From an uncultured Lachnospiraceae bacterium (lineage in GTDB: Bacteria > Bacillota > Clostridia > Lachnospirales > Lachnospiraceae): DNA of 64,000 nucleotides. Shown piece by piece: positions 1 to 7,337 of this stretch. A program made the position numbers and the translations under genes. The notes beneath the pieces are model-generated. The model was not told the DNA's origin. It saw only the letters and a list, made by a program, of their open reading frames with translations, and did not search any database. How positions within the stretch are numbered: the stretch's first letter is position 1; each line of letters opens with the position of its first letter. Location: assembly GCA_902786515.1 (NCBI GenBank), contig CADADA010000014.1, positions 1 through 64,000 of the forward strand, written 5' to 3'.

Positions 1-98
1 CTGCAAGTATGTGAAAACTAAGGAACCGCCGTGTACCGAACGGTACGCACGGTGGTGTGAGAGGTCGGGGGATTATTCAAATCCCCCTCCTACTCGAT
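1..98 (+). mobile_element. 3' end of a group II intron (domains V and VI)
   Basis: Only the tail of the intron is inside the window. Positions about 26-57 fold into a domain V hairpin: a 9-bp lower stem (ACCGCCGTG with CACGGTGGT), a two-base CG bulge on the 3' side, then TACC/GGTA closed by a GAAC tetraloop. Positions about 61-96 form a domain VI-like hairpin (GGGGGAT with ATCCCCC) with a CCTACTC strand that would carry the branch-point A. The intron probably ends at GAT near 98. The catalytic RNA and any reverse transcriptase gene would lie upstream, outside the window. Confidence 0.8.
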
Positions 99-119
99 AC
101 CCGAATTTTTTTGAAAAAA

Positions 120-162
120 CTTTGATGTAACTATTGACATTACATCAAAGAAATGCTATATT
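120..162 (+). promoter_or_regulatory. SigA promoter with embedded inverted-repeat operator (probable Rrf2 site)
   Basis: TTGACA (134-139) and TATATT (157-162) are spaced by 17 bp. The -35 box sits in the 9-nt centre of a perfect 11-bp inverted repeat, CTTTGATGTAA (120-130) and TTACATCAAAG (140-150). The core GTAACTATTGACATTAC (127-143) recurs with one mismatch at 978-994, before the Rrf2 gene. A repressor bound here would block RNA polymerase. Assigning the site to the nearby Rrf2 protein is inference. Confidence 0.75.
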
Positions 163-339
163 AACATTACGAACAGATGAAACCGTTATGGTTACAACAA
201 GCTATAAGGGTGAATCTGAGATACAGGTCAAAAACGTGTATTTTAACTATCAAGCCGGTTGCCAAATATAAGCAGGTATGTGATGGCTGCCGGAGAAAAT
301 AATCTGATTGCCACCAAAGTGGCGGAAAGGCGGTATGTT
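163..339 (+). other. Leader region before the YwnB-like gene, no clear gene
   Basis: About 170 nt separate the predicted transcription start from the first good start codon. Two overlapping short reading frames are open (ATG at 177, 41 codons; ATG at 188, 27 codons), but neither has a convincing ribosome binding site and I recognise neither peptide. The in-frame ATG at 259 would extend the downstream protein by 27 residues with no Rossmann-fold match and no ribosome binding site. I see no known riboswitch class. Confidence 0.4.
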
Positions 340-972
340 ATGAAGATAGCAGTAGTTGCAGCAAATGGAAGAGTAGCACAGAAGGTTATAAAGGAAGCAT
401 TGGATCGTGGCTTTGAGGTAAAGGCATTCAGTCGTGGAGATGATAATAAAACGGCAGCTTCCGATTACGTAGGGAAGGATATCATGGAACTCACAAAAGA
501 TGATCTTGTAGGATTCGATGCCGTAGTTGATGGATTTGGAGCATGGACGGATGACGAACAGCCGATGCATGTTAAGACATCGCAGCATCTTTGCGATATC
601 CTTGCAGGAACGGAGACAAGGCTTCTGATTGTAGGCGGAGCAGGCAGCCTGTACGTGAATAAGGAGCACACCATTCAGGTTAAAGATGGAGCGGATTTCC
701 CGGCGATGTTTCTTCCGCTTGCAAATGCGCAGGGACAGGAACTTGATGAGCTTCGTAAGAGAGATGATGTGAAATGGACATTCATCAGCCCGGCAGGTGA
801 TTTTCAGGCAGATGGGGAGAGAAGCGGTGAGTATATCCTTGCAGGCGAGGAACTTACTTTAAATGACAAAGGTGAAAGCATTATCAGCTATGCGGATTAT
901 GCGATTGCCATGGTTGACGAGATTGAAAACGGTGACCACATCAGGCAGAGAATCAGTGTTGTCAGGAAATAA
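340..972 (+). CDS. NAD(P)-binding NmrA/YwnB-like oxidoreductase-family protein
   Basis: This 210-residue protein starts with a Rossmann beta-alpha-beta unit: a hydrophobic strand, then a glycine-rich turn (AANGRVAQ, residues about 8-15), then a charged helix. The length and layout match the NAD(P)H-binding (NmrA-like, SDR-related) family, whose members bind a nicotinamide dinucleotide and often act as flavin reductases or redox sensors. No catalytic YxxxK motif is evident, so enzyme activity is unproven. I chose ATG 340, with GGAAAGG upstream, because the Rossmann strand begins there. The next gene is an Rrf2 regulator, a pairing also seen for ywnB/ywnA in Bacillus. Its promoter carries a proposed Rrf2 site. 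The substrate is unknown. Confidence 0.8.
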   Translation: MKIAVVAANGRVAQKVIKEALDRGFEVKAFSRGDDNKTAASDYVGKDIMELTKDDLVGFDAVVDGFGAWTDDEQPMHVKTSQHLCDILAGTETRLLIVGGAGSLYVNKEHTIQVKDGADFPAMFLPLANAQGQELDELRKRDDVKWTFISPAGDFQADGERSGEYILAGEELTLNDKGESIISYADYAIAMVDEIENGDHIRQRISVVRK

Positions 973-977
973 AAGAA

Positions 978-1013
978 GTAACTATTGAAATTACAACGGA
1001 TTCGACGTAAAAT
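978..1013 (+). promoter_or_regulatory. Second promoter with the same operator, before the Rrf2 gene
   Basis: TTGAAA (985-990) and TAAAAT (1008-1013) are 17 bp apart. The -35 box lies inside GTAACTATTGAAATTAC (978-994), which matches the element at 127-143 in 16 of 17 positions and in its placement relative to the -35 box. This promoter would drive rrf2 and the sirtuin-macrodomain genes, giving autoregulation if Rrf2 is the binder. Confidence 0.7.
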
Positions 1014-1034
1014 GATGGCAGGAGGTATTTAAAA

Positions 1035-1481
1035 ATGCAGATTTCAAGCAGATTTACCATTGCCCTGCATATATTCTCCTGTGTGGATACATTTGGGGAT
1101 GAGTACAAGGTTACCAGTGATTTTCTGGCATCCAGTATCAATACTAATCCTGTCATCATACGGAGAATTCTAGGTCAGCTAAGGAAAGCAGGGCTTATCA
1201 ACGTAGCAAGAGGGACAGGTGGCATTACACCTACCAGACCATTATCAGAGATTACTTTCTACGATGTGTATAAAGCTGTGGATCCAATAGAGAGAGGCTC
1301 TCTATTTCACTTCCATGAAAATCCAAATCCGGAATGCCCTGTGGGACGGAATATCCATAATCTTTTGAATGACAAGCTCGATGCGATTCAGAAGGCGATG
1401 GAGGATGAGATGCGAAAGTACACGATAGAAGATCTTCATGAAGGAATGGAAAGCATTATAGCAAAAGAAGAATCTACATGA
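1035..1481 (+). CDS. Rrf2 family transcriptional regulator
   Basis: This 148-residue protein has the Rrf2 winged-helix N-terminus (residues about 1-65: MQISSRFTIALHI opening, then a VIIRRILGQLRKAGL recognition-helix segment) and the glycine-rich wing (ARGTGGI). The three-cysteine cluster of the iron-sulfur members IscR and NsrR is missing; only two isolated Cys are present (about 16 and 100). It therefore resembles the YwnA-type branch, which may sense through one cysteine or a small ligand. The start has an AGGAGG site 8-9 nt upstream. It sits between the YwnB-like gene and the SirTM/macrodomain pair, 40 nt before SirTM. Matching operators at 127-143 and 978-994 suggest it represses both transcription units; this is inference. 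Confidence 0.93.
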   Translation: MQISSRFTIALHIFSCVDTFGDEYKVTSDFLASSINTNPVIIRRILGQLRKAGLINVARGTGGITPTRPLSEITFYDVYKAVDPIERGSLFHFHENPNPECPVGRNIHNLLNDKLDAIQKAMEDEMRKYTIEDLHEGMESIIAKEEST

Positions 1482-1521
1482 AGTTCAGCGGGATGGCTAT
1501 AGATGAGCGATTCAGAAAGGG

Positions 1522-2457
1522 ATGAGTGCAGTGAGATATTTCAGAAAAGGTATGAGTTGTGGCAAGGGTAATCGTAGCGAGCAGATAGAAAGATTAAAAA
1601 AAGAGATACAGACTGCCGATGGCATAGTAATTGGGGCTGGCGCAGGTTTGTCCACCTCTGCCGGATTTACCTATAGCGGAGAGAGATTTGATAAATACTT
1701 TTTTGATTTTGCTTTAACGTATGGGATTAGAGACATATACTCCGGTGGCTTTTATCCGTTTCCGGATGAAGAGACGCATTGGGCATGGTGGGCAAGACAT
1801 ATTTACTATAACCGGTATATAGATGCTCCAAAGCCGGTATATCAGGAACTTTTTGAGCTTGTGAAAGATAAGAATTACTTCGTTATCACGACAAACGTAG
1901 ATCACATGTTCCAAAAAGCGGGATTTGATAAGAAGCGGCTGTTTTACACTCAGGGGGATTATGGGCTGTTTCAAAGCGTAAACCCTGATATCAGGGAGAC
2001 AATCGATAACGAAGGCTGGGTTATGGAAGCGATGGAAGCACAGGGATTTATCAGAGATGAGAATGGTGTATTTCAGGTACCTGATGATGGCAGGCTGTCC
2101 ATGCGTATTCCGACAGAGTTGATTCCTAAGTGTGAAGCTGATGGAAGCGGAGTAGTTATGAATCTTCGTTCAGATGACAGCTTTCTTGAAGATTCCGGAT
2201 GGAGAAATGCCTCTGGAGCATATTCTGATTTTTTGAAAAGAAATGAGAAACTGCATGTTCTTTACCTGGAACTTGGTGTAGGGGCGAATACACCCGTTAT
2301 AGTGAAATATCCTTTCTGGCAGATGACGATGGATAATGAAAATGCCGTATATGCATGTCTTAATTATGGAGAAGCATTTTGTCCGGAAGAGATTGAGAAC
2401 AGGGCAATTTGTATCGATGGAGATATTGGCGAAGTATTTATGGAGATGAAGAAATAA
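1522..2457 (+). CDS. Class M sirtuin (SirTM), protein ADP-ribosyltransferase
   Basis: This is a Sir2-fold protein of 311 residues. The NAD-binding motif GAGAGLS is at residues 38-44, TTNVDH at 123-128 and YTQGDYG at 142-148. In ordinary sirtuins the last region carries the catalytic His; here it is Gln (144), as in class M (macrodomain-linked) sirtuins, which ADP-ribosylate proteins instead of deacetylating them. In the place of the zinc ribbon only one Cys (204) remains. The gene is followed after a short gap by a zinc-type macrodomain, the usual partner that removes the modification. Known SirTM operons target a lipoylated GcvH-like carrier, and none is visible here, so the target is unknown. 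ATG 1522 lies right behind AAAGG; ATG 1552 is an alternative start. Confidence 0.88.
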   Translation: MSAVRYFRKGMSCGKGNRSEQIERLKKEIQTADGIVIGAGAGLSTSAGFTYSGERFDKYFFDFALTYGIRDIYSGGFYPFPDEETHWAWWARHIYYNRYIDAPKPVYQELFELVKDKNYFVITTNVDHMFQKAGFDKKRLFYTQGDYGLFQSVNPDIRETIDNEGWVMEAMEAQGFIRDENGVFQVPDDGRLSMRIPTELIPKCEADGSGVVMNLRSDDSFLEDSGWRNASGAYSDFLKRNEKLHVLYLELGVGANTPVIVKYPFWQMTMDNENAVYACLNYGEAFCPEEIENRAICIDGDIGEVFMEMKK

Positions 2458-2476
2458 GTTAGAGGCGGTGTGGCTA

Positions 2477-3256
2477 ATGACGCAGGATGAAAGAAGAATA
2501 TATCTTATAAAGTATTTGTTGAACGAGCAGAAGCGTATCAGGGTATCAGGGATTCCGGAAAATGCTGATGAGCAGAAACAGCTCTTACGCTCTCTTATGA
2601 ACGTCCGGGAGCCATTGCCGATACCGGATGATTTTTTGGAGGTTCAGGATGAGTATCTGAAGGAGAGAAATAGGGAGAGGGGCATTACAGACGTGGAGGA
2701 TTTGTCACCGGTTATATCAGATGACAGGCTTTATATCTGGCAGGGAGACATCACCACTTTGAAATGCGATGCCATTGTCAATGCCTGTAACAGCCAGATG
2801 CTGGGATGTTTCCGGCCGATGCATTCCTGCATAGATAATTTTATCCATACCTACGCTGGGATTTCGTTAAGACTCAGAATGAATAAAATTATGGAAGAAC
2901 AGGGGCATGAGGAGCCGACCGGACAGGCAAAAATCACATCCGGATATAATTTGCCTGCTAAGTATATTTTGCATACTGTAGGTCCAATAATTCAATTTGA
3001 TGTAACGGATGAAGATAAAGAATTGTTGGCAGGCTGTTATCGGTCCTGTCTTGAACTGGCTGCAGAAAATGGAGTGGAATCAGTAGCTTTCTGCTGTATC
3101 TCTACTGGTGTGTTCAGATTTCCACAGGGACTGGCTGCTGAAATCGCAGTTAAGACGGTTACTGAATATCTGGATAAGGAGCCGGGGATAAAGAAGGTTA
3201 TCTTTAATGTGTTCAAGGATGAGGATTTGATGATATATAACAGGCTGCTTAATTAA
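2477..3256 (+). CDS. Zinc-type macrodomain protein, ADP-ribosyl hydrolase
   Basis: The protein has 259 residues: an N-terminal helical extension of about 80 residues, then a macrodomain. Macro motifs are WQGDITTLKCDAIVNA (about residues 88-103) and STGVFRFP in the substrate loop (about 209-216). The segment CFRPMHSC supplies the Cys-His-Cys ligands typical of zinc-dependent macrodomains linked to SirTM, and CIDNFIHTYAG follows. Such enzymes cleave ADP-ribose from the protein modified by the partner sirtuin. The stop of SirTM lies about 20 nt upstream, so the two are co-transcribed. I chose ATG 2477, spaced well from GAGG; GTG 2468 would add three residues but sits too close to the ribosome binding site. 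Confidence 0.9.
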   Translation: MTQDERRIYLIKYLLNEQKRIRVSGIPENADEQKQLLRSLMNVREPLPIPDDFLEVQDEYLKERNRERGITDVEDLSPVISDDRLYIWQGDITTLKCDAIVNACNSQMLGCFRPMHSCIDNFIHTYAGISLRLRMNKIMEEQGHEEPTGQAKITSGYNLPAKYILHTVGPIIQFDVTDEDKELLAGCYRSCLELAAENGVESVAFCCISTGVFRFPQGLAAEIAVKTVTEYLDKEPGIKKVIFNVFKDEDLMIYNRLLN

Positions 3257-3343
3257 AAATGTCAGGAATTTTGCTTAAAATCAATGCATCTGTGGAATGG
3301 GGGTTATTATGCATTTAAAATTTAGAAGATATAAGGAGTAAAG

Positions 3344-3868
3344 ATGAAGGAATTATTAGCTAATTTGGAAGATAACGAGTGGAACTTAGAATATATAGAT
3401 CATGACAGGCAAATAGCCCGTGCAATAGTGTTTGATGATGAAGGATATTATTATTTTGTCAGAGCAATTCGTGATGATGATTTTGGAAAAGCAACGCTTA
3501 TTGAGACAGCTGGTGGCGGTGTGGAATCAGGCGAAGAATTACAAACTGCCATAAAAAGAGAACTGAAAGAAGAATTAGGAGTCAGTGTAGAGATTATTTG
3601 TAAACTCGGAGTGGTAAGTGATTACTATAATTTGATTCACAGGCATAACATCAATAATTATTTCCTTTGCAGGATAACAGACTTTGGCGAAAAGGAACTT
3701 ACTAAGGAAGAAATAGAAGACTTTAAATTATCAACACTAAAACTTAAATATGATGAAGCGGTGAAGGAATATGAAAAATGTTCAAGCACGAAATTGGGAC
3801 GACTTGTTGCAAACAGAGAGATGCGGGTTTTGCAATATGCAAAGGATGTTGTAACATTACTTAAATAA
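3344..3868 (+). CDS. Nudix hydrolase
   Basis: The 174-residue protein has a complete Nudix box at residues 58-80 (G-x5-E-x7-REL-x-EE-x-GV), with the metal-binding glutamates of REL-KEE intact, and an upstream GGG. Nudix enzymes hydrolyse nucleoside diphosphates linked to another moiety. The box alone does not fix the substrate; ADP-ribose, sugar nucleotides or oxidised nucleotides are all possible. The location 87 nt after the SirTM/macrodomain pair makes ADP-ribose an attractive guess, since the macrodomain would release it. That is inference from position only. A good AAGGAG site precedes the ATG. No clear separate promoter is visible, and a convergent hairpin closes the unit. Confidence 0.88.
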   Translation: MKELLANLEDNEWNLEYIDHDRQIARAIVFDDEGYYYFVRAIRDDDFGKATLIETAGGGVESGEELQTAIKRELKEELGVSVEIICKLGVVSDYYNLIHRHNINNYFLCRITDFGEKELTKEEIEDFKLSTLKLKYDEAVKEYEKCSSTKLGRLVANREMRVLQYAKDVVTLLK

Positions 3869-3888
3869 TTGAAAAAATAACTAAAAAT

Positions 3889-3916
3889 GGCGTAGTCACG
3901 ACCACATGATTACGCC
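3889..3916. terminator. Bidirectional hairpin between convergent genes
   Basis: GGCGTAGTCA (3889-3898) and TGATTACGCC (3907-3916) pair with one G-T wobble. Read on the reverse strand the hairpin is followed by ATTTTTAG, so it best serves the transporter gene; on the forward strand the T-rich tail is weaker. Confidence 0.6.
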
Positions 3917-3924
3917 ACAATTCT

Positions 3925-5472
3925 TTATTCTTCCGTGTCTTCCCAGGCATTCTCATCAGGCGTATAGCCTTTCTTTACTAAAGACTTTTCAATGAGTTTT
4001 ACTATAAATCCACTGATTATGCAAAGAGCCATGATTAACCATCCTCCGATTATATTTGAAGATAGAGAATAGCTGCTTTCTGCCCCGTAAATACCGCCGG
4101 TTTTAATCAGTGATACCAGATTCCAGATAAAGAAACAGGTAAGCGATAGCGGTGAAAGAATCTTTATTGAAATCACAAACCACCATGCAGACATTTTAAA
4201 ACTATCTGTATTACGATTCACTTCTTTCAAGACCTTAAGTGGATTGAAAAGCCAGCCAATGGTTACAGCTTCAAGGATACCCACCAGAATTAAACTGTAT
4301 GAATTACACCAATGATCAACAATATCCAGCCATGCAAGCCCTCCTCCGGTAGTAAACCAGAGAGAAAGAATACTGGCAACAATACAACAATAAAGAGTTG
4401 TTTTTTTATGTGACAGCTTAAACTTGTCAGAGAGTGCAGTTGATACGCCTTCAATGATTGAAAATGCGCTATCAATTGCAAGCGTACACAGACAGAAATA
4501 AAATACAAAAGCAAAAATTGCATTAGCCACACCATTATTAGTCAGCAAAACGATGGACTGTGGATATACAATAAATGCTGTTCCGATACCGGAATCAGTC
4601 ATATTGTTAAGCTGACCGGTTCCACTCATTGTTGTAAAAAGCACGATACCGGAAAGAATACTGATGGCGAAATCTGAAAATGCAATAATCATGGAATCTT
4701 TAGCAATATTGGCATCTTCCGAAAGGAAAGAACCGTAAGCTACCATGATTGCCATCATAATCGAAAGCGAGTAAAATACCTGTCCGATGGCATCAATCCA
4801 GAGATCTGCACTTCCTAGGGAAGAGAAATCCGGAATAAAGAATTTTGCTATTCCATCTAGTGCATTTGGCATCAGAATTCCTTTTACAGCAAGAATTACA
4901 AGGCACAAGATTGGAAGAAATACTGTGTATTTTACAACCTTTCCAACCGTTCCGGTACCATTTCTTATACATGCGTAGATTAATACCCAGGCGATTACCA
5001 GACATCCTAATACAGGTAATGAAATGGTACCATATCCGGATGTTGTTCCGGTTGTTTTAATTAACCCGGCCCAAATACCTGAAGCTTTTTCGGTATTGCC
5101 GGTTAGATTAGCGAAATTAAAGCTTGCAAATGTCATCATGATAACCCATGCAAATACCACGGCATAATACACAGAGATTACAAAGGCGTTCGATACTGCG
5201 AACCAGCCTATAGGTTCCGTCTTCTTTCTGATACCTTCAAGCGCGCCGGGGGCACCACAATGCATCTTACGCCCGATTGAAATCTCCATCATAAGAAATG
5301 GTATACCAATTGCCAGCATGGCTAAAAGGTAAGCAAGTAAAAATGCTCCACCACCATGTTTTGCCGCAAGACCGGGAAAACGCCAGGCGTTGCCTAAGCC
5401 TACTGCCGATCCTATAGATGCAAGGATAAACTGGGAGCGGGAACCCCAGCTGCCACGTTTTTCATTACTCAT
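3925..5472 (-). CDS. Neurotransmitter:sodium symporter (NSS/SNF) family transporter
   Basis: This is a 515-residue integral membrane protein of the LeuT fold with about 11-12 hydrophobic segments. The first helix carries GSAVGLGNAWRFP, the conserved unwound segment that holds the two sodium ions and the substrate in LeuT/MhsT-type carriers. Bacterial members import amino acids such as tryptophan, tyrosine or branched-chain residues; the substrate cannot be read from sequence alone. I chose ATG 5472 because AGAGGA lies a few bases upstream and family members begin near this residue; an in-frame ATG seven codons earlier lacks a site. It is transcribed alone, divergently from the ATPase gene. 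Confidence 0.92.
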   Translation of the reverse strand: MSNEKRGSWGSRSQFILASIGSAVGLGNAWRFPGLAAKHGGGAFLLAYLLAMLAIGIPFLMMEISIGRKMHCGAPGALEGIRKKTEPIGWFAVSNAFVISVYYAVVFAWVIMMTFASFNFANLTGNTEKASGIWAGLIKTTGTTSGYGTISLPVLGCLVIAWVLIYACIRNGTGTVGKVVKYTVFLPILCLVILAVKGILMPNALDGIAKFFIPDFSSLGSADLWIDAIGQVFYSLSIMMAIMVAYGSFLSEDANIAKDSMIIAFSDFAISILSGIVLFTTMSGTGQLNNMTDSGIGTAFIVYPQSIVLLTNNGVANAIFAFVFYFCLCTLAIDSAFSIIEGVSTALSDKFKLSHKKTTLYCCIVASILSLWFTTGGGLAWLDIVDHWCNSYSLILVGILEAVTIGWLFNPLKVLKEVNRNTDSFKMSAWWFVISIKILSPLSLTCFFIWNLVSLIKTGGIYGAESSYSLSSNIIGGWLIMALCIISGFIVKLIEKSLVKKGYTPDENAWEDTEE

Positions 5473-5672
5473 AATAATCCTCTTTTCATACATTTATTTA
5501 TAATTAACAATCATACTTTACAAGCTTACCATAATAATAAAAAAAATCAATATTGATATAATTTTATGTTTAAGATAACGAGTGGATTACATAATAATTA
5601 TAAAAGAAGAAGCATTTCAAGGATGTAAGTTATTCATATATTAAAACGGTTTTTGATGATGGAAAATACTAC

Positions 5673-5743
5673 TTGTAATTTTATGCTTATATATATATAA
5701 TGAATTTACAGAAATTGATTTCGGCGAAATCGATTTCTGTAAA
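5673..5743 (+). promoter_or_regulatory. Promoter followed by a 39-bp near-perfect palindrome
   Basis: TTGTAA (5673-5678) and TATAAT (5696-5701) are 17 bp apart. At the expected start site lies a palindrome with 19-bp arms, TTTACAGAAATTGATTTCG (5705-5723) and its complement (5725-5743), with one mismatch and a single central base. It could be a repressor operator or a 5' hairpin. The ATPase start codon follows 27 nt later. The rest of the 300-nt gap back to the transporter holds only AT-rich sequence. Confidence 0.65.
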
Positions 5744-5770
5744 GTTTGATTAGACTCAAGGAGGTGCGAT

Positions 5771-7168
5771 ATGCAGGATGTATTTAGGGGGAGAGCTTCT
5801 GAATTAAGGATTCTTGATAAAAAAATTAAGCAGAACGGTTTTGTTATGACGGTTTTGTATGGCAGACGTCGAGTTGGTAAAACAAAGCTAATAAATAAAT
5901 TCATGCATGATCATGATTACAAATGTGTTTCATTTACGGCGGTTGAAAGAGGTGAGGCAGAACTGTTATCAATGATGACGGAATCTGTCTTAAATGCTCT
6001 GGCACCAGAATTGTTAGGGAATATTACTTTTAACAGTTTTGAAAATCTTTTTGATTATATTGGAAAGCAAGCTGAAAATGAAAGGATTATTTTCTTTATA
6101 GACGAATATCCATATCTTGCGAAACAGTGTCCGTATATTCAATCAGTTCTTCAAAAACAGATTGATTTAAAATGGAAAAAAGGAAATCTATTTTTTATAA
6201 TATGCGGTTCTTTAGTTAGTTTTATGAAAGATGAAGTGTTAGCTGAAACTGCACCATTGTATGGAAGAAGCGATTTGGAATTAAAGCTGAGACCATTTAA
6301 TTATTTGGAAACAGCAGAATTCCTGGATGGATACACAAATGAAGAAAAGGCCATATGTTATGGACTTACAAATGGAGTTGCAAAATATATTGAGCAGTTT
6401 GATGTGAGTGAAACATTGGAAGCGAACATCATTGAACAGTTTTATTCGATTGGAGGATATTTTTCGGAGGAACAGATTAAAACTGTAATTACAAGTGAAA
6501 AGCAGAATCCTGCATTATATAACTCAATTATTTCAGCAGTGGCGACAGGGCATACAAAAAATAACGAAATTGCATCATATGTGGGAGTAAATGAAATAAC
6601 ATATCCATTAAAAGTTCTTGTCAAAGCTGAGTTGTTAGAACGAAGAGTTGCAAAAAGACCATACTATGTTCTAAATGATAGTATGCTTGAGTTTTGGTTC
6701 CGTTATGTAAATAGGGCAACTAGTCTGATTAATGCTGATAATGGTGAAGTATATTATTATTCATCAGTAAAAGGAAGTTTGTATGATTTTATGGGAAAAG
6801 TTTTTGAAAAAATGGCTAAGGAATATCTATTAGCACATGCAGGCATGGGAGATTTTCCAATCCTTACGGATGTCACTGATTATCAGGATACAGTTTTGGA
6901 TGAAGATAAAAAACAAAAACAAATTGAAATAGACTTGCTGGGAAAGAATGGAAAACAGATATTTCTAGTTGGAGAATGTAAGTTTAAAAATTCTGAGTTT
7001 GATAAAGCAGAATATGATAAGTTTTTGGATAAAATTCATTATATTCCGGCAAATAATCCGGTAGTATGCATCTTTTCACTTGGAGGCTTTTCTAAATATG
7101 TAAAAGATAATTCAAAAGGATGTAAGTTGATTTCTTTAGATGATATGTATGAGAAAAATATGGAATAG
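5771..7168 (+). CDS. AAA-type ATPase of the archaeal ATPase/DUF234 family
   Basis: In this 465-residue protein, Walker A GRRRVGKT is at residues 31-38 and Walker B IIFFIDEYPYL ends in Asp-Glu at 111-112. The middle (about 210-300) reads as a winged-helix segment that ends in the PYYVLNDSMLEFWFRYV block typical of this family. The C-terminus (about 388-410) has EIDLL followed by GECKF, the spacing of a PD-(D/E)xK nuclease core (DUF234-type). Family members are common and poorly understood; roles in DNA-linked or defence processes have been suggested. It stands alone between a palindrome-bearing promoter and a strong terminator. AAGGAGGTG precedes the ATG. No partner gene is obvious. Confidence 0.87.
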   Translation: MQDVFRGRASELRILDKKIKQNGFVMTVLYGRRRVGKTKLINKFMHDHDYKCVSFTAVERGEAELLSMMTESVLNALAPELLGNITFNSFENLFDYIGKQAENERIIFFIDEYPYLAKQCPYIQSVLQKQIDLKWKKGNLFFIICGSLVSFMKDEVLAETAPLYGRSDLELKLRPFNYLETAEFLDGYTNEEKAICYGLTNGVAKYIEQFDVSETLEANIIEQFYSIGGYFSEEQIKTVITSEKQNPALYNSIISAVATGHTKNNEIASYVGVNEITYPLKVLVKAELLERRVAKRPYYVLNDSMLEFWFRYVNRATSLINADNGEVYYYSSVKGSLYDFMGKVFEKMAKEYLLAHAGMGDFPILTDVTDYQDTVLDEDKKQKQIEIDLLGKNGKQIFLVGECKFKNSEFDKAEYDKFLDKIHYIPANNPVVCIFSLGGFSKYVKDNSKGCKLISLDDMYEKNME

Positions 7169-7204
7169 CAGTAGATATAGAGAAAGAATTAAATATACGT
7201 TTGA

Positions 7205-7248
7205 AATAACCGCTCAAGTTTGCAGACTGTGGGGCGGTTATTTTGTTT
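7205..7248 (+). terminator. Rho-independent terminator after the ATPase gene
   Basis: AATAACCGC (7205-7213) pairs with GCGGTTATT (7234-7242), followed by a T-rich tail (TTGTTTTA). Confidence 0.8.
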
Positions 7249-7252
7249 TATG

Positions 7253-7305
7253 TTGACAATATCGATTATCGATGATAAAATATCGATAATCAATATCGAT
7301 ATTCG
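7253..7305 (+). promoter_or_regulatory. PadR-gene promoter with clustered ATCGAT operators
   Basis: TTGACA (7253-7258) and TAAAAT (7276-7281) have a 17-bp spacer. Four ATCGAT-containing units (two TATCGAT copies on each side of the -10 box) form a nested, roughly symmetric set across 7259-7304. The layout suggests an autorepressor binding as one or two dimers over the -10 region. The PadR protein encoded next is the natural candidate. Confidence 0.7.
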
Positions 7306-7337
7306 CTATAGCATGTAAAGAAAGTGGGATGTTTAAA

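Noticed and set aside
259..339. Upstream extension of the YwnB-like protein from ATG 259
   Set aside because: The 27 extra residues do not fit the family and the GGAAAGG site is placed for ATG 340.
250..669. Reverse-strand open frame of 139 codons over the YwnB-like gene
   Set aside because: It is antisense to a gene with a Rossmann motif and a good start, and its own peptide is Cys/Ile-rich with no domain.
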